From Acanthosoma haemorrhoidale (taxonomy: Eukaryota > Arthropoda > Insecta > Hemiptera > Acanthosomatidae): 64,000 nt of DNA. The notes beneath the pieces were generated by a model. It was not told where the DNA came from. It saw nothing but the letters and a program-made list of their open reading frames with translations, and did not search any database. The stretch lies in assembly GCA_930367205.1 (NCBI GenBank), contig OV884014.1, positions 72,147,104 through 72,211,103 of the forward strand, given 5' to 3'. Both the position numbers and the translations under genes were made by a program. This document shows positions 1 to 11,400 of the stretch, piece by piece (position 1 is the stretch's first letter; each line of letters begins with the position of its first letter).

Positions 1-808
1 TGCTTTTTATATTCAACTCGCCAAGGGGAGTTTCATTAGGATGATAAAAAATGTTAAATTTGACTCTATTCCAATTCAAATTTTTAAATATTGTACTTTT
101 AAATCTATTTATAATTTCTATTGGGTCTGAATTTTTTAATTGCTGAATCTCTAAATTATCATGACTGTTAATTATTTGTCTTTCGTCAGGACCAATTACC
201 GGTTCATTATTTATGCACGTTTTTTGTTTCTTAAATTTAATTTCCCTTTTTAGAGGATGTATTTTTTCATCCAGTTGTGCTTTGGACTGTTTGAAAGAAT
301 TTTGTTTATTTGGTTCAATGATCTCTTGATTATTGTCTATTTTTTCATCTATACTACGTTTATTTACGTTATTTTGTTCGTCAATACTACGTTTATTTTC
401 ATTACCTGTTTCGTTAATATCTATACTACGTTTATTTTCGTCAATACTACGTTTATTTACGTTATTTTGTTCGTCAATACTACGTTTATTTTCATTACAT
501 GTTTCGTTAATATCTATACTACGTTTATTTTCGTTTTCTATTTTATCTTCTTTACAATCATTCATCTGATTTCCTATTTCCGGTTTTAAATCCGTTTCTT
601 TATCAAGGTTTACTTTACATTCTTTGAAAGGGTTTTGTAATTCTTGTTCAAAGATATCGAATCTTTTGTTTAATTTTTTGAAATTTTCGTTCATATTACT
701 TTTATTTTCGTCAAATCTTTTGTTCATATTTTCATTAAATTCTATCATTAACCGAAACAACTTTTGCATATCACTTTCCTCGCGACTCGATTCATTTACG
801 CTTTCCAT
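1..808 (-). CDS. gag-like ORF of an LTR retrotransposon, partial, repeat-containing
   Basis: The minus strand is open without a stop from an ATG at 808-806 to the window edge, about 269 codons. The start MESVNESSREESDM is followed by a charged, Asn/Lys/Glu-rich segment with heptad-like spacing (NMNKRFDENKSNMNENFKKL), consistent with a coiled coil. The middle carries in-frame repeats of the motif NKRSID. The last visible part (QLKNSDPIEIINRFK and beyond) is more globular. The frame lies about 140 bp downstream of a primer-binding-site-like sequence on the same strand, the layout of an LTR element with gag first. I infer a Ty3/gypsy-like Gag from position and composition. No CCHC knuckle, protease or reverse transcriptase is visible because the element leaves the window. 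The frame is uninterrupted, so the insertion may be young. Confidence 0.6.
   Translation of the reverse strand, partial: MESVNESSREESDMQKLFRLMIEFNENMNKRFDENKSNMNENFKKLNKRFDIFEQELQNPFKECKVNLDKETDLKPEIGNQMNDCKEDKIENENKRSIDINETCNENKRSIDEQNNVNKRSIDENKRSIDINETGNENKRSIDEQNNVNKRSIDEKIDNNQEIIEPNKQNSFKQSKAQLDEKIHPLKREIKFKKQKTCINNEPVIGPDERQIINSHDNLEIQQLKNSDPIEIINRFKSTIFKNLNWNRVKFNIFYHPNETPLGELNIKS
345..536 (-). repeat. 93-bp in-frame tandem repeat inside the gag-like ORF
   Basis: Two nearly identical 93-bp units (31 codons) sit in tandem. Each contains several copies of the peptide NKRSID separated by short linkers (DINET, EQNNV). One visible difference between units is Cys versus Gly after DINET. The unit is a multiple of three, so the frame is kept. 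Confidence 0.8.
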
Positions 809-947
809 GACTGAACTTTAACGATACAAATTCCTACCACAAACACAATTTTTAACACTTCTTGACCTAACCTTTTAAATTTAAACAATTTTTTGTGACA
901 CACTTTATCCAATTAATCCTTTAACCAGATTTCCTCAATTAACAGGT

Positions 948-965
948 CCTAGTTCGCGGGCGCCA
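948..965 (-). other. primer-binding site (PBS)-like sequence
   Basis: The minus strand reads TGGCGCCCGCGAACTAGG, beginning with TGG (complement of tRNA CCA) like retroelement primer-binding sites. It lies between the LTR-like segment and the gag-like ATG. I did not identify the matching tRNA. Confidence 0.55.
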
Positions 966-1600
966 AATATTCTAATATTTGCTTTATGCATTAATAATAA
1001 TATTTTAATTATATTTTCTTTCATATAATTTAAAAAAAACTTTTATATTTAATAACTTTTACGTTAATTCAGGGTTCTGTTAATAATTATATAGGAAACT
1101 TCTGGCAAAAGGTTTATTGGATTCATTTACACACATTAAGATATAAAAATTGATATACAAATAATAAATTACGTACGTACTAAAAATTACTGTTAAGATT
1201 AAAATTACGTAGTATACTGGCCAGTGTATCTTTGTGTTGATCTTCGTGTGGTTCGCGGATCAGCATGCTTGTTCTAATCGTCTTACTAGCGCGTCTTTTG
1301 TCTTCGTGCCGAGTGAAAGTGAAAGTCTCTTCTGATGAACCACGAGGCGCCTTAGCGTGGGTTGGTGGCTACAGGTAGCCAGGGGCTTCCTTCTCTGCCT
1401 GCCTTCTGAAGAACGAATGTGGGCTCCTGACGAAAGAATGAGAGCTTTTCCTTGTCCTGCGGATCTTTATATTACCTACCACTGCCTTCTTGACTCTTCA
1501 TCTCTTTGGTTGTTCGGATATTTATTACTTTGCTTAAATTAGAAGTTTATATAATAAATGTTTATATTAAATATGATATTATTTTTATTTCAATTATTAA
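966..1600 (-). mobile_element. 5' LTR-like segment of the minus-strand retroelement
   Basis: This segment lies immediately upstream of the PBS in the element's direction. The inner boundary at 966 follows from the PBS. The outer boundary near 1600 is a guess, because no terminal dinucleotide or target-site duplication is clear. It is AT-rich at both ends with a GC-rich centre (about 1200-1500). The short frame at 1357-1542 looks incidental. Confidence 0.45.
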
Positions 1601-2207
1601 TAATTAATATGACGACAGTAAAAACGTTCATACTTTCAAAAATGAATCACGGATCGTTATTCAATGCTCGCTAATTTCGAGTTTATTTAAACAAACACTA
1701 TTAAAAATCATCATTTTAAAATATCACAACAATATATATATATATATCCTCCTTCTGCACCTCTATCCTGCTACACCCTACAATAGCAAGCATAGATTCA
1801 GCTATTTAGGAATGTTTACCATTGCATAAGCTATAGGCAGACAAACAAAAAATACTAGATCACTGATTACCAGTCACGATGAGATGGTAATTGTTTGATG
1901 ATCATATGATCATATAATAAAGACAGATATTAAGCAAAAGAATAGTTCCAGGATCTATACCCACACTTCCTCGTAACATATTATAACGAATAAACATTAT
2001 AGGAACCCTAATATTTCTGAATTAAAAAAATTGATAGAATAATGGAGGATGATAATATCAATTAATATATTTTGTATTTAGTTCATACGTCATTACTTTG
2101 AAATAGTGTTAAATAAACTTTATACACTTTCTTTGCTAACATACAAGCAGCAGACCAATGTATTGGAAATATCAGTAGATTATAAGAAAATTAGAATGAT
2201 CTTGTAC
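1601..2207. other. intron 13 sequence, no gene seen
   Basis: AT-rich DNA between the LTR element and the last visible USP exon, with a short (TA)n run at about 1733-1748. Nothing coding is seen. Confidence 0.6.
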
Positions 2208-2403
2208 CTGTCCATCAACAAGCAGTAACCGGTAAGGCTCTTTGTAAGGTATCAGCGTAGCAATAGCTTCTTTCAAAGCTTCTGCAGTACAATGGTTCGG
2301 CATCCTGACAAGCATTGGATGCCCAAAAAGTTCAACATTTTTCTGATTGTTGTTGCCGTCACCAATAGTATCAACCCGAAAAACAAAAGGTATATTTATC
2401 ATT
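2208..2403 (-). CDS. USP exon 13 (last in window)
   Basis: It encodes MINIPFVFRVDTIGDG, then ELFGHPMLVRMPNHCTAEAL, and ends LLLVDGQ at a GTACAA donor in phase 0. It resembles the USP19 segment that follows its MYND finger (IGYPFLVSVP). The gene continues left of the window. Confidence 0.9.
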
Positions 2404-5400
2404 CTGCAAAAAAAAGAAGGAAAAAAAAAAAAAAAGTCAATAAATGATTGGTAAAAAGCATATAAATTGAATTACATTAGAATATCAGTTAACCATTATT
2501 TATTTATTTTTAAGTTCAAATCATCTTAAATTAAAGGCGATGCAGTACTGTAATTCATAACTGACTTTACTTATTATCACTACTGATTGAGCTCAAAGTG
2601 TGCACTACAACTGAACAAAAAGTAATTATAATTGAAAAGCATACCTGGCAGTCATGTTTGACTGGGGTTTCATTGTTTTCAAGTGCTCTTCACAGTTTAT
2701 CTCTTTCCTGCAAACTGGGCAATCGAATGTAGTTCCTTTGTAGTGAGTACACGACGCCTGCAATGAAAGAATGATAAATTTTCATATAGCAGACTGAATG
2801 AATTTAATTGCATATTTGTCCACACAAACAAACAAAAGCAGAGATTAAGACCAATAGAACTAAGAACTGAATGAAGGCTTCTATTCTAAGCAGCACTGAC
2901 AAATCGCCACAGATAAAGCAAAGTACTTCTTAACAGAATACTACGAATAAAACACACTGCTCTAAAAACAGTTGGCTACCGAAAAAATATTTTTATTTAT
3001 ATACTTTTTTTGTCATTTCACATTACATGAAAAAACCATAAGTATTGAGCAATGAGGTAGATGTCATTTGTCAAATTACAATATATATACCATTATTATT
3101 TATATCTATGTTAAATAAGCGGTAAAATAGTACCTTAGTGGTACATATAATGGTAAAAAAATCACAAAAAACAGGTGTGATTTAGTCATAAAATACCCTG
3201 AACATTCAAATAAAAAATTCTTTGTGTCGATCTTATATCGTTCTAACGAGCTAAGGAATGAAATATCGAGATATATGCACCCTGAAAGACTCCAGGTAAG
3301 CTATAGAAGCATTAAGGGAAAGTAATCCAGATGAATACTCTTCCACATTAAAGACCTGTTTTCACAGTTTAGCGTGTTCACTATTTCAAAATGATTAAAA
3401 AAAAATCAGCACTTCCTATGCATAGAACAAGTAAGCTGATGTGGAAGTCAACATGGAAGTCCATGCAACCCCTGCAACATCTATTAGCAAGATGCAAAAA
3501 GGAGGCAGCAGACATAATAAAAGCAGAGCGGACACAATGGCAGGGATTCTTATTTACATAGCAGCATTAAAAAGAAAATGACTACAGTGTCTTTTAAAAT
3601 TTGAATCGAGGCCCTTCAAATCATCAAGTTTTGTAAAAACAAAAAAAAAACAAGATAACTTACAAGAAATTATAAATAATGCACTTCATTTTTTGTAAGT
3701 GGTGCAAGGAAATGAAGTTAATTTAATCACATGCAGCATAATAAATTAAGGCTGATAAAAAGCAAAGAATACAATTTCATGCGAAAAGCATCCAAGGTCA
3801 AAGCACAGAAGTGTCATGTAAGGTATGCAAATACAAAATAATTTATTCTGAATTTCCATAAAGAAAAAGTGGTTTTATTCTTAGGACCCCATAGTTATGA
3901 AATAGGGTTTCAAAGATTATTAGATTGAGTTCAATATAAATAAAAACATATTAATCATGCCTTTCCCATCTTTTGCTTGACTTTATTAAACATTTCATAC
4001 AAAAAAAACAACACAAAACATGCAATGACTTTTCAAGGGTTGGTAGATTTTTGCCTTTTTATCTGTATGCTTAAATATATCATTATTTTATTTTTTTTAT
4101 GACCGATCCTACCAATATTGGCATTCCTATTTTTGGCCGATACAAGGTAAGAAATTGAACTTTTCTCAATTTAGGCTCAAATTCATAGACAAGCTAACCA
4201 AGTTGTGTCCTCAAACAGGTCTAAACCTACCCAGGAAGCTTCTGAGCATTTAAACACTGGCAAGCACAAGGAGAATGGGTAGACTCCCTTCCAAGAGCTT
4301 ATTGAGTACTTAGTAGTCTTATGGTTGCTTTGCAATTATGGTTTCTGTATCTATATACGCTACAATAAAAGTCAAGAAATAAAACACCTCTTGTCTCTCC
4401 ATAGCTTTATTTATTTTTAGCCAAACGTTACTCTCAAGAGTATGAGCTGTAACATTCAAGAGATACATCAACAATTTTGTTACAGTTTCAAAGCCACCGG
4501 CATCACACCATCAACAATAGAAGTTTAATAAATCTAATTTATTGAATCTAAAATTATGAAAATTCATTCAGCATTCTCTTTTAGCTGATTAACTTCTAAA
4601 CAATGTAGAGTAAGCAGTAGGAAGTATCAGGACAACTTGTATTTGTTTTTATTTCTTAATTCTGAATTTATTAAATAACATAGCTTTAGAGCAAATCACG
4701 AGTACTTTTTTTTTGTTTGATAGCAGTTCAGTACTCATCAATTTGCAAATATGTATCGATGGAAGTTGGATGGTCTGCTTCTCAACTCTTCTAGTAACGA
4801 GGATCATCGATCAAGAATGGGACCCAGAGATCCCACTAGACTATCTAGTTTATTTAGAAAAGAGCTGGGAAGAATCCGTGGAATATTCTATAGTTTTAGC
4901 AATGATTAATCTTCAATGATCTCATACCGATTTCAGAGAAGGCAGATCATTCAATTAAGGCAATGCAGCTTCTGCAAGGGTAAAATCACTGCCATTGCGT
5001 CCCCATATGATGCATCACCAATGTCACAATGGATCTACCTACACCTTAAGCAAGCACATTATGTTCATGATGTTAGAAGTCTCTTCATCTTACAGCAGAG
5101 TTAGCTACTCCATGTCAAGAGGGAGCTGGAGGCCCCCCACCGCTAGCCTAGAACCTGGTTAGGACCATCCACATTATTTGTGTTTTTAAAAATTGTATCA
5201 TTTTTATGTTTAGTTACTTTTGTATTAGATTCAGTACAGTATATATAAGTCGGGTAAATTCCTCCATTGGTTTGAGGCCGCCACCGCCACTGTATCCAAA
5301 TTCTTTTGAATCACTTGAAATTGTGTTTTAGCATGCAAAAAGAAATAGCTGGCCAAAACATGTCCTTTGGAGCCTTTTTGTATCAATAATTAAAATATTA

Positions 5401-8400
5401 GTTTTCCCCTCCTACTTCAGATTTCAAATTAACAGATCCAACCAACACTTCATTTGATGTATGGTGTTTGTAAGGACTTTTAGCAAGTGCACAAGTATAA
5501 CAATCTGTTAGAAACACACATGTAAGAATGACGCGATTGGCGCTTCAGAGCAGTTTGTTTTAGAAACTCATACTTGAATCTTTTTAGATCAGTTTAACAT
5601 TTAAGTCATGCAACAATAATTTCTAAATCCACCAAAAATCTTCTTTTTTTTTTAATTGTATCAAATACCACACTTTATAAAAAATATTTACCCTAGCTTT
5701 TGCATATATTAACAATAAATATATAAACTTGTGCATTAAAAATATTTTATTAAAATCACAATATATACTTTAAACCAACTAAGTGAAAGTTTACATACTA
5801 CTAAAACGTAAAACTGAAACAAATACAGTAAGTTTACAATTATAACAAGGCTGTGTTGAATAACAATATTTTAACATAAATCATTAACAGAAAACTTTAT
5901 GGTTTATTTCTTCAAAACTTTTCATCAATTAAATAGTATTAAATAATTTAACAAAAAACGAATAAATAGTTTGGAGATTCTAGTGAAAAAACAAACAAAT
6001 TAGCATTTCAACAGCCTTCACAAAAATTCACTATGCAATTGACTAAATACACTAAACTGATTTTCAAATTTAATTTTAAAAATCAATTTACAGAAAAAAT
6101 TAAATTAATTCCTGTTAGTATTTTATTGTAAGTACTCACAGCGATGCAAGATTCGCAAAGAATGCAGGTGCAGTCCATGTGTTGTTTCATGTTTGTATCC
6201 TTATCCTCAAGGCAAATAATGCAAGTGTCCACCAGATACTCTTCAACCTAATATATAGTTTTTATCTTCACAATATTCAAACATTTTCAATTTTTTTCTG
6301 TTTTCTTTTTGTTTTTATTGTTGACTTTTTATACTTTGAAACAATTAGGAAGGAATTTAAATATTAAAATATATAAAACTTTGCACTTTACCTTACTGTC
6401 ATCAATTGGTTCCATTGCAGTTTTATCCAACAATGTTGTCACTTCAAATGCATATAGGCTACGCTCAGAATCATTTAAATATCTTATCAGCTGCTCTTCC
6501 TATAAAAAAATTTCAAATTTTTCTTAAAGACTTACAACAAAATAACCGGTGAAGATTAATTTTAGAAAATCTTTAATGCTTCAGTCTATGACAAATTGGA
6601 GAATAAAAAGTAAAAGGAGACACAACACTATGGTATGTAAGCGAACTTTCATGAAATAATATCTAAAAAGCTATCATTCAAAGGAAACTATAATAGGGTC
6701 TATTTAAATTCACCGAGAGCTTGCATGCATTTTGGGTATCGAATAATTAAATATCTAACAGATATAATTTTGTTTCCCAACCCTGGTTAGTATATTTTTC
6801 CTTACAAATTTTTACTAACAATTAATAAACAAATGGGATTACAAAATCATAACAAGTAATCCTTAATATACTGCCATTATATCGTAATGTTATTTTTAAG
6901 GAGTAATTTGAAAGAAGAAAAATAAATTGTAAAAAGTTTAAAGACAAACAAGTGAATGGAGCAAGGGGTGTGACCAGTGTGAATCAGCTGGGAAGGACCT
7001 CGAGAGTCAGTTATTAAAAATGGACTGAGAAGAATAGTGTTGAGTTTGCAGATAATCAAAGAAATTTGTCGGGAGGGCCGCCTTCCTATTTCATTTCTTC
7101 GTATTATCTTGTATCATCACATACCATCAAATCATCTCCTACTCTATTTCCTCATACATCATATTTGCATGTACCACTTATTTCACTTCTTTGTATTTCC
7201 TAATATCCTCGTGTTTTCTCATAGATATACGTTAAATCATTACTCATCAGATTGGCAGAATCTACAGGCGATTGAAGCAGCATTATAGTTGAAGCTTCAG
7301 GTTCAACAAAACACATTACTCAGGCTGGAGTAAGACAAGTTGAGACGGAAAATTGTGAAGAACTCAAAAACAGTATGTGTTTTTTATTTTTATGTAAATC
7401 TTAGGTTATTAAAAAATTATTATTGATTATAATTTATTATACCTTTTGAGATATAATAAATTATAAGTTTAAATTAAAATTATCATTAATTTTTTTTATA
7501 CATTAATAAATTGAGAAAATATTACAATATGTTTAATATATATTATACCCTGAAAATCAAGCAAGCTCTCGGAAAATAGAAACAGAACATATTTTTAAGT
7601 CTTCTTAAAAATATAGTCACTCTGGTGATTTTTCAGAGATTAGTTTAGTGACTTAAGAGATTGGGTTCAACATAGATGGATCAGTTGTAAATAGAACTTG
7701 ACTAAAGATCACTTTTTTTTTTTGGTAGCTAATAATTTTTAGAAGGCTAACAAATCAATCAATTATAAAGTAATAAAAATTTGCTTCCTCTGACAAAAAA
7801 AAATTATGAAATTACATCACTTGTCCTGAAATAACAAATCACCAGTAATTAGGAATATAAGCCTTCTTTTGTGTATAAGAGCTAATTACTTTTAATCTAC
7901 TATATTTAAAATATTAATCCAAGAAGTTTAGATAAAAATTAAAACATTTATATAAGGGGACTGATTAAATTTGACTACTTTTTCAGTCAAAAAAATGATG
8001 ATTGCAACATGATACATAATGTGCTGATTGATAGTTGTCTTGTATGACATTGACAACACTTAATTATAATGACATAGTTTGCCTTTTTCATTGACATTGA
8101 CTCAATCCAATTAAAACTCATAACTTCATGAAATTTTGTATGCAAGTTCCATTTGATGCTCTAAAATGCTAAAAATAAAATCAACCCCATGAAAAATAAT
8201 GAAGTGACATTTATCAATTACTTGGTTATTAAAAAATAAATATTTTCCATAGAAGGACATGCATAGCAAGACATTATTTCGGGCTGACATAAGAGTTAAG
8301 ATTCAATAATAAATGAGGTGTTCCACTTATTCAATACATCGTGCTCAATGCCAACTGTCATTTGCTTAAAAATAATTTACTCATCTTTGAATTACGATCA

Positions 8401-11400
8401 TAAGAGATTTCATTTAACTTGAATATAATAATAGAATAAATTTGTTTCCATAATCTTACTTTTATACAATTTTATTTAAACTAATGTATAAACTCATAAA
8501 GTGTGTTTAAAAGTAAATCATTTTTTGTTTGTTTTAATGTTTCATACATAGTAATTTAAAATTCAATAATAAAAATATTCCAGTAAATTCCTTTAAATTA
8601 TAAATAATCTATGGAAATCATATTTTGCAGCCATATTCTGTTAACATAACATGAATGTATATATTTTGCTATTTCATTAATAATCGATTAAGAGATGATA
8701 TTATTTTTTTATGTTTCATTCATGTTATCTTAGTTTTTAGGAGAGAAGAAATTGAGTAAAGAGTGTGATATTTATTCGATAACTTCATATTTTAAATGTA
8801 TGTTTTTTTATCTAAATAAATTTCTTGTAATGAGTCCGATAAGTAATCAAGCTCAGGTAGTTTAATATATAATTGGCACACCAGTATTTCATTTCATTAA
8901 CAAAAATTAATCTATTGCTTCCAGAATAGTTAATTTGAAACAGCAGTCTAAAATGATTGTCTATAGATAAGTATGGGTGTGTTCATTAATATAACGCAGA
9001 CATTCACGCAGCAGATTAATGATGCAAAATTTGTTGGACTTGAGAAACTATAATTACAAAAACTTATTAAAAATTTGCTTGCTATCCTCAATTATGTGAT
9101 GCATCACACATGACTTGATTTTGTTTATTCATTTAAATTTTGTAGTCAAAGGGTGTGAACAGTTCTGAATCAGGTTGATTAATTTAGTTTTTATTTGGAC
9201 ATGAACTATGGCGAAATTTACCCACTAAAAAATAGATTCTGAATTTTTTAAGATAAGTAACATGTCCTAACTTGTCCCTTAATTTTCTTACCACTCTCAT
9301 CATTTGCTACTTCAGAAATACTCACTGTTCTTGATTCAATTGTAAGGTAAGCCATTTTTTTTATATTTATGGTCCATTAGCTATTAGCCTGTGCTTTGTG
9401 TTAACATGTTTTAACTCATCTCCTTTGGACATGATTATAATAATGTTATTCATTTTATTAATTAAAATGTTCTAAAGAGCAATGAAAAGTTAACCTAGCT
9501 CAAAATTAATTCACAAAACATATTTACATAACTGTTTCACAGTTAATTGGGTAAAATAAATTTGTTTAATTACAGTATAAAGGCATAAAATAAAATACAT
9601 AATAAATATGGAAGCTTACCAAAACTTTTGCTATGTGATGATTAAACACTTCCGCTATTACTATAGGTCCTTTAACTTCACAACCGACTTTAATTAAAAT
9701 TTGGTCTCTCAGATAATTTACATTGTCATATTTGTTCAATTCCAACAAAAATTCAGTAGGATGTCTTAATGATTCACCGATGAATGTAACCTCTACACAA
9801 GATTGAAAAACACATGTGAAATTTTTTAATAATTTTACAAAACATTGTTAGGCATAAATCAAATCTAAGTAATAAAAATATTAGTATCTGCATAAGTACA
9901 CTTACTTAATTTTTTTTGCATTGCATTTGGTAGAGGAACAGAAAGATACATAAATGGTTCATATGTTACAGATATAAATTTACAAACAGAACAAACCACC
10001 TAAAAAAAAAAAGTGTTAGTTACAAACAATAGATTAGAATTAACTTTGATAGTAATATTATATTTTTGAAGTACCTACAGTGCTTTTGAACTGGCCTTGA
10101 AAAGTGTTTACAACAACACTCTTATTTTGTGCCAGGTGCTTTTGCCAATGATTGTCAGCCTCGACCTCAGATGTTTTATCGTAAGTGATATTAGCGAGAT
10201 TTGGAGAAAGTAACGAACTAGTCATATCGTCTTCAGAACTGTCATCTTTACTACTACTAGCCTTCCTCTCACATTCCATCCTAAAAACATCATCATAGAA
10301 AATCACTATTGTTTTCATGGTAAAAAAATTAAACTATTAAAATTTTATTTTATTTAAACAGTATATACCTTTCATTTTTTTCTAGAAGAATGTCCAGAGA
10401 CTGGCATTGTCTTTCCAACTCCATTCTCTTATTCTTTTCTTCTAATTCATCTGCGATTGAGTGTAGTTTTACTCTTTTCAGATCTAGACCATCTTTGAAA
10501 TCTAGAGATATCGGAAGATTCGATAAGCTTGAATTACGTTTGCCACATGTGTTGTTATCAAACAAATGAAGAGAGTTGACGTTAAAAGTTTCACCACCTC
10601 TCCGTCGACAGATATCTGTTCTTGGATACTTATCAGAATCAAATCTAAAAAGAAAAGAAATTATAAATAAAAATATTTTAAACTGGAAAAATAGTACTGT
10701 GAATATTTATACCACCCTACAAGATTACTAACTTAACAAACCTTAATTCATTGTTAGCTTCTTGTTTAGTAACCAGAACATTTAAATTAGATGTTTTTGC
10801 TTCTTTTAAAATGTCTTCCAAGCCTGTGATACGTTGGACAGAATCACCAGCTACCGAAATACCATCTCGATTCAATATTACACCTTCTTTGTTATTTATC
10901 TGCTTATCGCAGTTTAGATTATCACATTTGTCACCACAGACCATGGGCTGAGGGACATATGGCTCCGGAGATCCCGAATCAGCACGAGTGCTTTTATTGA
11001 GATTACTTTTTTTCTGATTGACTTCACTAACAAGCTCCTTCATAATTGACTCTTCACAATGTGCATTGAATTCATATATGGTTTCATCCTTGCTTGTTGA
11101 TTGGCAACTGGCATCTTTTGACTGTAACAAATTAACAAACTCTTGTTAAAATTTTCTAGCAAAATAGATATTTGTTGTGAGGTCCCTCATACCATCATAT
11201 CACCTGATACATCTTATTTCCAGGTACCTCTCCCAGGTACCTATTTCATTTCTTCGCATTTAGTAAAAGAATTACTAGTCAGAATGGGCACATTGGTAGA
11301 ATTTACAGGAGGCCATTGAGGCTGCATTATAATTGGAGCATCAGGATCAACAAATCACAATACTTGGGCTGGAGCAAGACAGAAATGGAGATCGAGATGG

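Noticed and set aside
257..589. Plus-strand ORFs with repeated FVNTTFI-like and SILRLFS-like peptides
   Set aside because: They are antisense shadows of the tandem-repeat part of the minus-strand gag-like ORF, which is open through the whole region.
4713..5104. Two adjacent plus-strand frames in USP intron 11 as a nested gene
   Set aside because: No motifs, no splice context that extends them, and the frames end in unrelated sequence. More likely an old transposon.
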